A stretch of 64,000 bases of DNA from Williamsia muralis. Its GTDB lineage: Bacteria > Actinomycetota > Actinomycetes > Mycobacteriales > Mycobacteriaceae. The stretch is taken from the NCBI RefSeq assembly GCF_002735905.1, contig NZ_PEBD01000012.1, forward strand, positions 186,001 to 250,000, read 5' to 3'. The notes under the pieces are model-generated. The model saw only the letters and a list, made by a program, of their open reading frames with translations, was not told the origin of the DNA and ran no database searches. Made by a program: the position numbers and the translations under genes. Positions 37,955 through 47,695 of the stretch are shown piece by piece. Positions within the stretch are counted from its first letter, which is position 1. The number at the start of each line of letters is the position of its first letter.

Positions 37955-40237
37955 ATGACTGACGTCACCACCACAGACACCGTCGACTACGACGACGAGA
38001 TCACCGAAGCCACCGCTGTCATCGACAACGGCACCTTCGGCACCCGCACCATCCGTTTCGAGACCGGCAGGCTCGCGCAGCAGGCCGCAGGCGCGGTTGT
38101 TGCCTACCTCGATGAGGAGACGATGCTGCTGTCGGCCACCAGTGCCGGCAAGCACCCCAAGGACCATTTCGACTTCTTCCCGCTGACGGTCGATGTCGAA
38201 GAGCGCATGTATGCGGCCGGCCGCATCCCGGGGTCGTTCTTCCGCCGCGAGGGCCGTCCGTCCACCGACGCGATCCTGACCTGCCGCCTGATCGACCGGC
38301 CACTGCGCCCGTCGTTCGTCGATGGTCTCCGTAACGAGATCCAGGTCGTCGTCACCATCCTGAGCCTTGATCCCAAGGACCTGTACGACGTGGTGGCCAT
38401 CAACGCGGCCTCGGCGTCCACCCAGATCGCGGGTCTCCCGTTCTCCGGACCGGTCGGTGGCGTGCGGGTTGCGCTCATCCCGACCGACGAGAACAAGGCC
38501 GGCCAGTGGGTCGCCTTCCCGACCGTCGAGCAGCTCGAAGGCGCCGTCTTCGACATGGTCGTCGCCGGCCGAATCGTCTCCGGCGAGGGTGACTCCGCCG
38601 ATGTCGCGATCATGATGGTCGAGGCCGAGGCCACCGACAACGTGATCGAACTCATCGAGGGTGGCGCGCAGGCGCCCACCGAAGCCATCGTGGCCGAGGG
38701 ACTCGAGGCCGCCAAGCCGTTCATCGCCCGTCTGTGTGAGGCACAGCAGAAGCTCGCCGCCGAGGCAGCCAAGCCCACCGGCGACTTCCCGCTGTTCCCG
38801 CCGTACGGTGACGACGTCTTCGCCGCTGTCGAGGCTGCAGGTTCGGCCAAGCTCTCCGAGATCCTGACCATCGCGGCCAAGGCCGAGCGCGACGACAAGA
38901 CCGACGAACTCAAGAGTGAGATCCTCGAGCAGCTCGCCGGGCAGTTCGAAGGCCGCGAGAAGGAAATCGGCGGCGCATACCGGTCGCTGACCAAGAAGCT
39001 GGTACGCGGGCGCATCCTCACCGACCACTTCCGGATCGACGGTCGCGGTGTCACCGACATCCGCTCGCTGTCTGCCGAGGTCGCCATCATTCCTCGCGCA
39101 CACGGCAGTGCCCTGTTCGAGCGCGGCGAAACCCAGATCATGGGCGTCACCACTCTCGACATGGTGAAGATGGCGCAGCAGGTCGACTCCCTCGGGCCCG
39201 AGACCAGCAAGCGGTACATGCACCACTACAACTTCCCGCCGTACTCGACCGGTGAGACCGGTCGGGTGGGTTCACCCAAGCGTCGCGAGATCGGCCACGG
39301 CGCACTCGCCGAGCGTGCCCTGATGCCGGTACTGCCGAGCGTCGCCGAGTTCCCGTACGCGATCCGTCAGGTGTCCGAGGCATTGAGCTCCAACGGCTCT
39401 ACGTCGATGGGCTCGGTGTGCGCCTCCACGATGTCGCTGCTCAACGCCGGCGTGCCCCTGCGGGCTCCGGTTGCCGGCATCGCGATGGGCCTGGTGTCCG
39501 ACGAGATCGACGGCCAGACCCGCTACGTCGCCCTGACCGACATCCTCGGAGCCGAGGACGCCTTCGGCGACATGGACTTCAAAGTTGCAGGCACCAAGGA
39601 CTTCGTGACCGCACTGCAGCTCGACACCAAGCTCGACGGCATCCCGTCGAAGGTTCTGGCATCAGCGCTCGCCCAGGCCAAGGACGCCCGCATCACCATC
39701 CTCGACGTGATGGCCGAGGCCATCGACGAGCCGGATGAGATGAGCCCGTACGCGCCTCGCGTGACCACGGTCAAGGTGCCGGTCGACAAGATCGGTGAGG
39801 TCATCGGGCCCAAGGGCAAGATGATCAACTCGATCACCGAGCAGACCGGTGCGAACATCTCCATCGAGGACGACGGCACCGTGTTCGTCGGCGCCACCGA
39901 TGGTCCGTCTGCGCAGGCCGCGATCGACATGATCAACGCCATCGCCAACCCGCAGCTGCCCAAGGTGGGCGAGCGGTTCCTCGGAACCGTCGTCAAGACC
40001 ACCACGTTCGGTGCCTTTGTGTCACTGCTCCCGGGCCGCGACGGTCTGGTGCACATCTCGAAGCTGGGTAAGGGCAAGCGCATCGGCAAGGTCGAGGACG
40101 TGGTCAACGTCGGCGAGAAGCTCCGCGTGGAGATCGCCGACATCGATGACCGCGGCAAGATCAGCCTCGTCCCCGTCGACGACGACGCGGCTTCGGCCCC
40201 GGCCGAGGCGGAGCCCGTCTCGGAGGCGAACGCCTGA
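37955..40237 (+). CDS. pnp: Polyribonucleotide nucleotidyltransferase
   Basis: 760 residues. Phosphorolytic 3'-5' exoribonuclease and RNA polymerase of the degradosome. Two RNase PH domains ([22 protein letters not shown] in the first; [15 protein letters not shown]-like and [15 protein letters not shown] blocks in the second), an alpha-helical linker, then a KH domain ([19 protein letters not shown]) and an S1 domain ([19 protein letters not shown]) at the end. ATG 37955 is preceded by a GAGAGGAA site about 11 nt away. The M16 protease gene follows after 14 nt. Confidence 0.97.
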   Translation: MTDVTTTDTVDYDDEITEATAVIDNGTFGTRTIRFETGRLAQQAAGAVVAYLDEETMLLSATSAGKHPKDHFDFFPLTVDVEERMYAAGRIPGSFFRREGRPSTDAILTCRLIDRPLRPSFVDGLRNEIQVVVTILSLDPKDLYDVVAINAASASTQIAGLPFSGPVGGVRVALIPTDENKAGQWVAFPTVEQLEGAVFDMVVAGRIVSGEGDSADVAIMMVEAEATDNVIELIEGGAQAPTEAIVAEGLEAAKPFIARLCEAQQKLAAEAAKPTGDFPLFPPYGDDVFAAVEAAGSAKLSEILTIAAKAERDDKTDELKSEILEQLAGQFEGREKEIGGAYRSLTKKLVRGRILTDHFRIDGRGVTDIRSLSAEVAIIPRAHGSALFERGETQIMGVTTLDMVKMAQQVDSLGPETSKRYMHHYNFPPYSTGETGRVGSPKRREIGHGALAERALMPVLPSVAEFPYAIRQVSEALSSNGSTSMGSVCASTMSLLNAGVPLRAPVAGIAMGLVSDEIDGQTRYVALTDILGAEDAFGDMDFKVAGTKDFVTALQLDTKLDGIPSKVLASALAQAKDARITILDVMAEAIDEPDEMSPYAPRVTTVKVPVDKIGEVIGPKGKMINSITEQTGANISIEDDGTVFVGATDGPSAQAAIDMINAIANPQLPKVGERFLGTVVKTTTFGAFVSLLPGRDGLVHISKLGKGKRIGKVEDVVNVGEKLRVEIADIDDRGKISLVPVDDDAASAPAEAEPVSEANA

Positions 40238-40251
40238 GCAACGCAACAGGT

Positions 40252-41574
40252 TTGACCTCGTCGCGGCCGAAGTCCGCGTCGACCGCAAGCCACCGGGCAG
40301 TACGGAGATCCGTGCTGCCCGGCGGGCTGCGGGTGGTCACCGAACACATCCCGGGGGTCAGGTCCGCATCGGTCGGCCTCTGGGTGGCGGTCGGTTCGCG
40401 TGATGAGAAGCCGTCGGTTGCCGGCGCGGCACACTTTCTCGAGCATCTGCTGTTCAAGTCGACGCCCACACGAACGGCAGCGAGTACGGCGCAGCAGATC
40501 GATGCCATCGGCGGTGAACTCAACGCCTTCACCGGCAAAGAGCACACCTGCTACTACGCGCACGTACTCGACGAGCACCTGGCCACGGCCATCGACATCG
40601 TCGGTGACGTGGTGCTGCGCGGTCGTTGCCGCGCCGAGGACGTCGAGGTGGAGAGAACCGTTGTGCTCGAGGAGATCTCGATGCGCGACGACGACCCCGA
40701 AGACCTGCTCGCGGATCTGTTCATGACGGCGATGTACGGGGACCATCCGATCGGACGGCCGGTCATCGGGTCGGCAGAATCGATCACCGACATGACCCGA
40801 ACGCAGATCAAGTCGTTTCACGGTCGTCGGTACACACCCGACAAGATGGTGCTGTCGGTCGCCGGAAACGTCTCACACGCTGACGTTCTCGCAGCAGTTC
40901 GGTCCACCTTCGCCGGTCATCTCGACGGCGGCGCCGCGCCCGCCCCGATTCGTGTGGGAAGCAAGACGATCGGTGGCCTGCCATCACTCGAGTTGTCCTA
41001 TCGCGACACCGAACAGGTACACATCCTCCTCGGTGTTCGCGCGCCCGGCAGGGGCAATCCGGATCGATGGGCACTGTCGGTGCTCAACACCGCGCTCGGG
41101 GGCGGGCTGAGTTCTCGGCTGTTTCAGGAGATCCGCGAGTCGCGAGGTCTGGCCTACTCGGTCTACTCGTCGGTTGATTCGTTTGCCGACATCGGAGCGT
41201 TCTCCGTCTATGCCGGTTGTTCGCCCGACCATCTGGCCGAGGTCGTCACCGTCACCGGAGAGATCCTGTCCCAGGTTGCCCGCGAGGGCATCACCGAGGA
41301 AGAACTGGTGCGCGCCAAGGGTTCGTTGATCGGCGGCATGGTGCTGGGGCTCGAGGACTCTCAGTCCCGGATGCATCGCAACGGACGCGGCGAGATCAAC
41401 TACGGCAAGCAGCTCTCCGTCGAACAGACGCTTCGCAAGATCGAACGGGTCACCGTGTCCGACACGAGCCGGGTGGCAGGCGAGTTGCTGAGCCGGCCCA
41501 TGGGGGCCGCGGTGGTCGGCCCATACCGCTCCCGTCGGCAGTTGCCGAAGTCACTGACCGGTCTGATCTGCTGA
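40252..41574 (+). CDS. pepR: M16 family zinc metallopeptidase (PepR type)
   Basis: 440 residues. The inverted zinc motif HFLEH with a downstream Glu (VERTVVLEEISM) marks an active M16 peptidase; the C-terminal half carries the RWALSVLNTALGGGLSSRLFQEIRESRGLAYSVYS block. It is the homologue of the mycobacterial gene that follows gpsI (pnp). No ATG or GTG fits the expected N-terminus; TTG 40252 gives about 20 residues before LPGGLRVV, as in homologues, so I use it. Likely cotranscribed with pnp. Confidence 0.88.
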   Translation: MTSSRPKSASTASHRAVRRSVLPGGLRVVTEHIPGVRSASVGLWVAVGSRDEKPSVAGAAHFLEHLLFKSTPTRTAASTAQQIDAIGGELNAFTGKEHTCYYAHVLDEHLATAIDIVGDVVLRGRCRAEDVEVERTVVLEEISMRDDDPEDLLADLFMTAMYGDHPIGRPVIGSAESITDMTRTQIKSFHGRRYTPDKMVLSVAGNVSHADVLAAVRSTFAGHLDGGAAPAPIRVGSKTIGGLPSLELSYRDTEQVHILLGVRAPGRGNPDRWALSVLNTALGGGLSSRLFQEIRESRGLAYSVYSSVDSFADIGAFSVYAGCSPDHLAEVVTVTGEILSQVAREGITEEELVRAKGSLIGGMVLGLEDSQSRMHRNGRGEINYGKQLSVEQTLRKIERVTVSDTSRVAGELLSRPMGAAVVGPYRSRRQLPKSLTGLIC

Positions 41575-41602
41575 TCGGGTCCCGGCCTGGCACGATGAGT
41601 CA

Positions 41603-43456
41603 ATGGTCCAGATAGCGGAGTTCCTTGCCGCCTACCCGCCGTTCGACTCGCTCGACGAGTCGGAGATCGCACGGATCGCTGCGTCGTCGCGGCTCGAGCA
41701 CCACGAGTCCGGAAGCCAGATCATGGACGGATTCAGTCGACCCGTCGAGGAACTCGCCGTTGTCGTAGCCGGCCAGGTGGAACTGTGGAACTCGCCCGAT
41801 CACAAACCCGATGGTCCGGACGAGATCCTCGGGCCGGGCGGGGTGTTCGGCTACTCGGCGATGTTGACCGGATCGTCGATCGGGCCACTCGCCATCGCGG
41901 CTGGCCCGGTCCAGGTCTGTCGTGTCCCCAATCACGCTGTGCGGGCGGTCTTCTCGTCCCTTGCGGGCGCCGAGTTCCTCGCCCGCAAGCTCACCGTCGC
42001 GCAACGCACCGACTCGTTGTCAATCAACGACTACGGCACCGTGGACGAGCTGATCCGCACGGCCCCGGTGGTCGGCTCCGGATCGATGACGGTGCGAGAG
42101 GCCGCATCGGCCATCACCGAGCATCGCAGCGGCTACATCGTGATCCCCTGTGACGACGGGCGTTTCGGTGTGCTGACCGACCGCGACATCCGAGCCCGGG
42201 TGGTCGCCACCGGAGCAGATCTGCGGACCCCGGTGCACGAGGTCATGACCTTCCCCGCGATCACCGCGGTGACCAATGCGCCCGCTTCCGACGTACTCGT
42301 CAACATTCTGGAGCACGATCTGACCTGCGTCCCGGTGGTCGATCCGGGCGGCACGCTGCGGGGAGTTGTTCTGCCCGGTGACTTCGTCAATGCCCCTGCG
42401 GGTATCAGTGTTGCTCTGCGAGAACAGATCACGCGTGCCGACTCGATCGACACCCTGCAGGACCGTGGCAAGCGGATGCGATACCTGGTGGCTGATCTGC
42501 TGCGACGTGGTCGACCGTCCTTCGAGGTCACCGCCGTTCTGTCGGTGGTCACCGATGCCGTGGTGCGCCGTGCCCTCGAGATCGTCTTGGGTGGGCACCC
42601 AGAATTGGACCCCGCCGCCCTCACCTGGCTGTCGCTCGGCAGCAACGCGCGCCGGGAACCAGTTCTCAGTTCTGATGTGGACAGTGCGGTCTCGTTCGCC
42701 GAATCGGTGAACGACCCGGAGTCGATAGCGGCGTATCGCGCAGCGTTCGCCGAGGTCGGCGAGGTCTTACGCGGCTGCGGGCTGAGCATCGACAGCAACG
42801 GCGCATCGGCAGCGATGCCACTGTTCTCCCGCACCCACAGTCAGTGGCAGGAAGCGGCCAAGCAGTGGCTGATTTCGCCCCTGGACAACAAAGGCATGAT
42901 CTTGGCCTCCCTACTGCTCGATGGCCGGCCCATCTGGGGTGATCCCGGTGTCACCGCCGTGTCCGAGGTGTTCGGCAACGTGCGGTCGCATCCTGGCACC
43001 ATGCGACTGCTGCTTGCCGAATCGCTGTCGTACCGAGCGAAACTCCGCTCGATGCGCGACGTGTTGTCGCGGCGCGGTGGAACATTCGACATCAAGTCCC
43101 ACGCGTTGATTCCCGTGATCAACATTGCCCGGTGGGCTGCGTTGAGCGTGCAGAGTCCGGAGTTGGGTACGCGCGCACGGTTGGGCGCTGCCGCAGGTAG
43201 TCCGATGCTCACCGAGGACAACGCCAACACCCTCATCGAGGTGTTCGAGGTACTGCAGAAGATTCGGTTGACCTACCAGGTAGCCCAACTCGACAGAGGT
43301 GAGAGGGCCACGGACGTGCTCACCATGTCCAGACTGTCACCGCTGGACCGCAGTCTTGTCGGACAGGCCGTGCGAGAGGTGTCGGCGGTCCAGCGGCGGA
43401 TGGAGAACATGTCGCACTACTTGTCTGTTCGGGAGTTCGTCGACCCACCCGCGTGA
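41603..43456 (+). CDS. CBS-domain putative nucleotidyltransferase (DUF294 family)
   Basis: 617 residues in four parts: a cyclic-nucleotide-binding-like domain (about 1-130), two CBS motifs (about 155-275, e.g. YIVIPCDDGRFGVLTDRDIRARVV), a DUF294 nucleotidyltransferase-like domain with GSNARREPVLSSDVDSAV (the G-S...D-x-D signature of GlnD-like transferases), and DUF294_C. Such proteins are presumed regulators sensing adenylates or signalling nucleotides; the target is unknown. The 3' end overlaps the convergent ald gene by 40 nt. Confidence 0.88.
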   Translation: MVQIAEFLAAYPPFDSLDESEIARIAASSRLEHHESGSQIMDGFSRPVEELAVVVAGQVELWNSPDHKPDGPDEILGPGGVFGYSAMLTGSSIGPLAIAAGPVQVCRVPNHAVRAVFSSLAGAEFLARKLTVAQRTDSLSINDYGTVDELIRTAPVVGSGSMTVREAASAITEHRSGYIVIPCDDGRFGVLTDRDIRARVVATGADLRTPVHEVMTFPAITAVTNAPASDVLVNILEHDLTCVPVVDPGGTLRGVVLPGDFVNAPAGISVALREQITRADSIDTLQDRGKRMRYLVADLLRRGRPSFEVTAVLSVVTDAVVRRALEIVLGGHPELDPAALTWLSLGSNARREPVLSSDVDSAVSFAESVNDPESIAAYRAAFAEVGEVLRGCGLSIDSNGASAAMPLFSRTHSQWQEAAKQWLISPLDNKGMILASLLLDGRPIWGDPGVTAVSEVFGNVRSHPGTMRLLLAESLSYRAKLRSMRDVLSRRGGTFDIKSHALIPVINIARWAALSVQSPELGTRARLGAAAGSPMLTEDNANTLIEVFEVLQKIRLTYQVAQLDRGERATDVLTMSRLSPLDRSLVGQAVREVSAVQRRMENMSHYLSVREFVDPPA

Positions 43457-44571
43457 GCGGAGTCGTCGAAGGGCGATGCGCCCATCGGGATCTCGAGATC
43501 GGCTGCCACGTGCGGGCACAGCATCTCACCTCGGTGGGTGCTCAAGCCCTTGGCGAGTGCGGTGTCGCGACGCAGCGCCTCGGCCCATCCGAGATCGGCC
43601 AGCTTCAGTACGTACGGCAAGGTTGCGCCTGTGAGCGCCATCGTCGAGGTCCGGGCGACCGAGCCCGGCATGTTGGCCACGCAGTAGAACACCGAGCCGT
43701 GCACCATGAACGTCGGGTCGTCGTGTGTGGTCGGTCGCGAGTCCTCGAAGCATCCACCCTGGTCGATGGCGATGTCGACAAGGACCGATCCTTCTCTCAT
43801 CTCCGACACCAGCGTATTGGAGACCAGCACAGGGGCTTTCGCGCCTGGGACCAGAACCGCGCCGATCACGAGATCGGCGTTCTTGACCGCCTCGCCGAGC
43901 GCGAGCGCGGTGCTGTACCGGGTGTGTATCCGACCGGAGAAGCGGGCGTCGATCGCACGGAGCTTGGCGATGTCGAGGTCGAAAACGGTCACCGTCGCCC
44001 CCATGCCCATTGCGATGGTTGCGGCGTTCACACCACTGACCCCGCCCCCGATCACCACGACGTCGGCGGGGGCGGTACCCGGGACCCCGCCCATCAACAC
44101 ACCACGTCCACCGGCCGACCGCATCAGGTGATAGGCCCCGACCTGCGGGGCCAGCCGACCGGCGACCTCGCTCATCGGTGCCAGTAGCGGAAGCGAACCG
44201 TCCGCGGCCTGCACGGTCTCGTAGGCGATGGCAGTGGTACCGGACTGGAGCAGGGCGTCGGTGCACGCCCTGCTCGCCGCGAGGTGCAGGTAGGTGAAGA
44301 GCACCTGACCTTCTCGCATCAGCTCGTACTCGGGTGCGATGGGTTCTTTCACCTTGAGCAGGAGTTCGGCTTGCTCCCATACGGCCTGGGCGGTGCCCAA
44401 TATCTGCGCGCCGGCTTCTTTGAAATCGGTGTCGGAGATGGCAGATCCGGCGCCGGCGTTCTGCTCGATGATGACCTCGTGGCCCCGCCGAGTCAGTTCG
44501 GCCACTCCTGCCGGGGTCACCGCGACCCGGTATTCGTTGTTCTTGATCTCGCGTGGGATTCCGACACGCAT
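43417..44571 (-). CDS. ald: Alanine dehydrogenase
   Basis: 384 residues from ATG 44571 (MRVGIPREIKNNEYRVA), with AAGGAG 7 nt upstream; the frame extends further but without homology. It interconverts L-alanine and pyruvate plus ammonia with NAD. Landmarks: KVKEPI (substrate Lys), LFTYLHLA (catalytic His), VVVIGGGVSGVNAATIA (NAD fold) and VDIAIDQGGCFEDSRPTTHDDPT. The C-terminus (about 372-384, SAHAGGSTNSRTDK) runs past the family's usual ~371 residues and lies on the antisense of the DUF294 gene's 3' end. Divergent from its probable regulator. Confidence 0.95.
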   Translation of the reverse strand: MRVGIPREIKNNEYRVAVTPAGVAELTRRGHEVIIEQNAGAGSAISDTDFKEAGAQILGTAQAVWEQAELLLKVKEPIAPEYELMREGQVLFTYLHLAASRACTDALLQSGTTAIAYETVQAADGSLPLLAPMSEVAGRLAPQVGAYHLMRSAGGRGVLMGGVPGTAPADVVVIGGGVSGVNAATIAMGMGATVTVFDLDIAKLRAIDARFSGRIHTRYSTALALGEAVKNADLVIGAVLVPGAKAPVLVSNTLVSEMREGSVLVDIAIDQGGCFEDSRPTTHDDPTFMVHGSVFYCVANMPGSVARTSTMALTGATLPYVLKLADLGWAEALRRDTALAKGLSTHRGEMLCPHVAADLEIPMGASPFDDSAHAGGSTNSRTDK

Positions 44572-44640
44572 GACGTACTCCTTGTGATTTGAGGTAGGTC
44601 CAAGCGTGAAACTTGTTCGATTCCTGCGCAATATGTGTGA

Positions 44641-44678
44641 CGATAATTCTCGATAGTCGTGTCTGTTCCGATAATTCT
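44641..44678. promoter_or_regulatory. Direct repeats in the ald/aldR divergent promoter
   Basis: CGATAATTCT occurs at 44641-44650 and 44669-44678, 28 bp apart, in an AT-rich part of the 125-nt ald-aldR intergenic region. A third CGATA follows the first copy (44651-44655). Lrp/AsnC regulators bind arrays of such sites; AldR control of ald is known in mycobacteria. Assignment as operator is inferred. Confidence 0.55.
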
Positions 44679-44696
44679 TCGATCTCGGAGGTTCGC

Positions 44697-45185
44697 ATGT
44701 CACCTGAGCCGAATAATGTTCGACCGCGGGCGGCCGGGCTGGACGATGTCGATCGCAAGATCTTGGCGTTGCTGCAAGCCGATGCGCGTATGTCCAACAG
44801 TGCCCTGGCTGCCGAGGTGGGCATCGCCGCTTCGACCTGCCATGGCCGGATTCGCCGGTTGGTCGACATGGGAGTGGTGCGCGGGTTCTTCGCCGATATC
44901 GACCCGGCTGCGGTTGGACGACCGCTACGGGCGATGGTGGCGGTGAGTCTGCAATCGGACGCGCGCGGCCAGATCCGTCGCTTCGTGGCGGAGATCGGTG
45001 TGCACGACGAGGTGATCGACGTTTTCTTTCTCGCAGGTACGGACGATTACTTGCTCCATGTGGCCACGGCCGACACCGAGACGCTTCGTCAGTTCGTGGA
45101 GATGCTCAACTCGCGTCCCGAGGTGGCCGGGACCACAACGTCATTGGTGTTCGAGCACCTGCGCGGTTCGGCGCCGATCTTCTGA
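44697..45185 (+). CDS. aldR: Lrp/AsnC family regulator, probable AldR
   Basis: 162 residues from ATG 44697, with GGAGG 6 nt upstream. The N-terminal winged helix (LDDVDRKILALLQADARMSNSALAAEVGIAASTCHGRIRRL, residues about 16-57) and the C-terminal RAM ligand-binding domain (AGTDDYLLHVATAD) are complete. Divergent placement beside ald matches mycobacterial aldR, which activates or represses ald in response to alanine and other amino acids. Its last 45 nt overlap the convergent ferredoxin reductase gene. Confidence 0.88.
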   Translation: MSPEPNNVRPRAAGLDDVDRKILALLQADARMSNSALAAEVGIAASTCHGRIRRLVDMGVVRGFFADIDPAAVGRPLRAMVAVSLQSDARGQIRRFVAEIGVHDEVIDVFFLAGTDDYLLHVATADTETLRQFVEMLNSRPEVAGTTTSLVFEHLRGSAPIF

Positions 45186-46385
45186 ACGGTCGATGTATTT
45201 GCGTAGTCGGGTGAAAGTGCGGCCACCGCCCGCCGCCACCACGGCGACGGGCTCGTCGACGTCGCCATACACCGCCACGAAGCGATCCGACTCCAGATTG
45301 CCTTCGACGATGGTGGGCGAGTGCCCCGCGGGTATGGTCCCGCACACCTGAAGCCTCAGATCATACTGATCCGACCAGAAGTACGGCGCCGTGTACTTCG
45401 GCGGAGGCAGGCGCAGCAGCGACCGCGCCGCTCGTCGTGCATGATCGAGTGCCGCCGCCCAATGTTCCTGTCGCACATGGGTAGCCGTGATGGGGTTGTA
45501 CACGCGGGCGCAGTCTCCGACCGCGTATACGCCGGCCACCGCGGTGGCGCACCGTTCGTCGGTGAGGAAGCCGCGGTCGATCGCCATCCCGGATGCGGCA
45601 GCCCACTCGGTGTTGGGGAGGGCTCCGATTCCGATCACCACAGTGTCTGCCGGTAGTTCGGTGCCGTCGGCGAGCGTCACCGACTCAACCCGGGCGGTTC
45701 CGTTGATCGTCTCGATCGCTGTCCCGGTACGCAAGGTCACCCCGTGGCCGGCGTGCACGCTGTGTAGCCAGTGCGCCAGTCGCGCACCGAGCAGGGCCGC
45801 ACCGGGGGCCTCGGACGCCTCGACGATGGTCACCGCCATGCCCACTGCTGTTGCACTCGACGCCACTTCACATCCGACGAAACCGGCGCCGATCACAACC
45901 ATGTGACCGCCACGCTGCATGGATTCGCGGAGCTCGAGGGCATCGTCAAGGGTTCTGAGGGTGTGTACGCCGGTCATGTCTGCGCCGATCAGGGTGCGCG
46001 GCCGAGCGCCGGTCGCCACCACCACGGTCGCTGCGGTGACCGAAGTGCCGTCGTCGAGCAGTACATCGTGCCCGGCTGCGTGATGGTCGATGCCGATCGC
46101 CGACGATCCCAGGCGCCATCGGAACGCACTCACATCCTCGTCGTCGGTCAGGCCGACGGGTACGCTGACCAACCCTTGGCACAGAACAGCTTTCGACAGT
46201 GGTGGCCTGTCATAGGGCAGATGGCCCTCCGCCCCGATGAGGGTGATCTCGCCGGTGTGCCCGAGTGCGCGTAGTTCCCGGGCGGTCGACAGACCGGCAA
46301 GCGAGGCCCCGACGATCGCCACGGAGGCGGTGGACGGGTCTGCGAGCGATGGTTCGGCCGTGGTGTCCGATGGCGTCCCGCTCAC
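45141..46385 (-). CDS. FAD/NAD-dependent ferredoxin reductase
   Basis: 414 residues from GTG 46385, which overlaps the Rieske ferredoxin stop (GTGA). Two dinucleotide folds, VAIVGASLAGLSTARELRALG and MVVIGAGFVGCEVASSA, with YDRPPLSK and YAVGDCARVYN, place it among rhodocoxin/putidaredoxin reductases of oxygenase systems. It should pass electrons from NAD(P)H to the adjacent Rieske ferredoxin and on to the Rieske oxygenase at 51.4 kb. The stop lies within the 3' end of the convergent Lrp gene. Confidence 0.9.
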   Translation of the reverse strand: MSGTPSDTTAEPSLADPSTASVAIVGASLAGLSTARELRALGHTGEITLIGAEGHLPYDRPPLSKAVLCQGLVSVPVGLTDDEDVSAFRWRLGSSAIGIDHHAAGHDVLLDDGTSVTAATVVVATGARPRTLIGADMTGVHTLRTLDDALELRESMQRGGHMVVIGAGFVGCEVASSATAVGMAVTIVEASEAPGAALLGARLAHWLHSVHAGHGVTLRTGTAIETINGTARVESVTLADGTELPADTVVIGIGALPNTEWAAASGMAIDRGFLTDERCATAVAGVYAVGDCARVYNPITATHVRQEHWAAALDHARRAARSLLRLPPPKYTAPYFWSDQYDLRLQVCGTIPAGHSPTIVEGNLESDRFVAVYGDVDEPVAVVAAGGGRTFTRLRKYIDRSEDRRRTAQVLEHQ

Positions 46386-46732
46386 GCGGCGTCGTGCCCG
46401 GAGAGCTGCAGGTAGATCCGGCCGTCCTCGACCAGGGTCTGATGAGTGCGGACCGCGATCTTCGCCGGGGGTCCCGACGGCAGTCCGGTCCGGAGGTCGA
46501 AGCAGGCTTCGTGCAGCGGGCACTCCACCGCGCAGCCTTCCACCCAACCGTCGGCCAGCGACGTCTCCTGGTGCGTGCAGGTGTCGTCGATCGCGAACAC
46601 CCCGTCTTCGGTGTGGAACACAGCGATGGGTGGCTGACCCGGGGGAGTGACACGCGCAACCTCCCCGGCCGGCAGGGCGTCGAGAGTGGACACCAAGTAG
46701 TGCTGAACGGCCTGGTCAGGAGTGATTGTCAT
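46382..46732 (-). CDS. Rieske [2Fe-2S] ferredoxin
   Basis: 116 residues from ATG 46732 (MTITPDQAVQHYLV), with GAGG 6-9 nt upstream. The Rieske cluster motif is CTHQ...CPLHEACFD (C-x-H-x16-C-x2-H). It is a stand-alone electron carrier like those of multicomponent dioxygenases. Its gene is coupled to the reductase and divergent from iclR, across a region holding two boxes like those in front of the dimethylglycine oxidase gene. Most likely partner: the Rieske oxygenase at 51418. Confidence 0.9.
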   Translation of the reverse strand: MTITPDQAVQHYLVSTLDALPAGEVARVTPPGQPPIAVFHTEDGVFAIDDTCTHQETSLADGWVEGCAVECPLHEACFDLRTGLPSGPPAKIAVRTHQTLVEDGRIYLQLSGHDAA

Positions 46733-46756
46733 GGCAGCCTCGATGAAGTCGGTGTA

Positions 46757-46809
46757 CAACTCAATACGGTTGAGTTGCGTCAGTTGCAACTAAGTGCGGT
46801 ATGCGCAAC
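46757..46809. promoter_or_regulatory. Palindromes between the ferredoxin and iclR genes (candidate IclR operators)
   Basis: Three overlapping elements: an inverted repeat CAACTCAA, 5 nt, TTGAGTTG (46757-46777); GTTGCGTCAGTTGCAAC (46774-46790, 13 of 17 bases like the perfect palindrome at 47747-47763); and AGTGCGGTATGCGCAAC (46793-46809, 12 of 17). The last two start 19 bp apart. They lie just upstream of the ferredoxin start in the divergent region, suiting control of both genes. Confidence 0.5.
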
Positions 46810-46893
46810 AGCGTCGCATCCGGCGAAGCGTCAGTCAAGCCGACCGGCCGGTTCCGGCGGTGTCCCGGGAGCGCCGCATTAGGCTGAGCGACG

Positions 46894-47673
46894 ATGACTG
46901 AAGCCGAGAGTGAAACCCGTCCCGCATCGATCCAGTCGGTGGACCGCGCCCTCCAGGTGCTGGAGATCCTTGCCCGCCAGGGCCAGGGCGGGGTGTCGGA
47001 TATTGCCGACACCCTCGGAGTCCACAAGTCGACGGTGTCCCGGATCGTCTCGGTCCTCGAGGCGCGGGGGTTCGTCGAACAGTTGTCTGATCGCGGCAAG
47101 TACCGGCTCGGCTTCACGATCGTGCGGTTGGCCGGGGCGACGATGGCGACCCGCGATCTGGGTAAGGAGAGTCGCGAGATCTGTGAGGCGCTTGCCGACG
47201 AGGCCGGCGAGACGGTGAATCTGGCGATCCTGGAAGGTGATCGGGCGATCAACATCACCGAGGCGAGCGGCCCGCTCGGGATCGCGCTGCGAACCTGGGT
47301 GGGGCAGAGTTCGCCCGCGCACGCGACATCCAGCGGCAAGGTCCTCCTCGCCGCCGTGCCGGAAGGGCGGTTGGGGCAGACCCTCGGTGATGAACTCGAG
47401 AGGTTCACCCCTCGCACCATCACCGACCTGACGGAGTTGCGCGAGCAGCTGCAACTGATCTCGGCGCGCGGGTGGTCCTGCGCAGTCGAAGAGCTCGAGG
47501 ACGGCCTCAATGCGATCGCTGCGCCGGTTCGTGACCACACCGGCGATGTGATTGCGGCGCTGAGTATCTCCGGACCCAGCTTTCGGCTCACACCTGACGC
47601 GATGGATGCGTTCTCGCCTCGGTTATGTGGTGCGGCCCTGGACGTGAGCCGGAGACTCGGCTTCCCGGGCTGA
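46894..47673 (+). CDS. IclR family transcriptional regulator
   Basis: 259 residues. N-terminal winged helix (about 13-75: QSVDRALQVLEILA, SDIADTLGVHKSTVSRIVSVLEARGFVEQ) and the IclR effector domain with the SSGKVLLAAVPEG and AAPVRDHTGDVIAALSISGP blocks. It sits between the ferredoxin/reductase pair and the dimethylglycine oxidase operon, and repeated GTTGCGTA-type palindromes flank it on both sides, so it probably controls both units. The ligand is unknown; choline, betaine, dimethylglycine or sarcosine are candidates by context. Confidence 0.92.
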   Translation: MTEAESETRPASIQSVDRALQVLEILARQGQGGVSDIADTLGVHKSTVSRIVSVLEARGFVEQLSDRGKYRLGFTIVRLAGATMATRDLGKESREICEALADEAGETVNLAILEGDRAINITEASGPLGIALRTWVGQSSPAHATSSGKVLLAAVPEGRLGQTLGDELERFTPRTITDLTELREQLQLISARGWSCAVEELEDGLNAIAAPVRDHTGDVIAALSISGPSFRLTPDAMDAFSPRLCGAALDVSRRLGFPG

Positions 47674-47695
47674 GCTGCTCGATTGAGCTGTCCGC

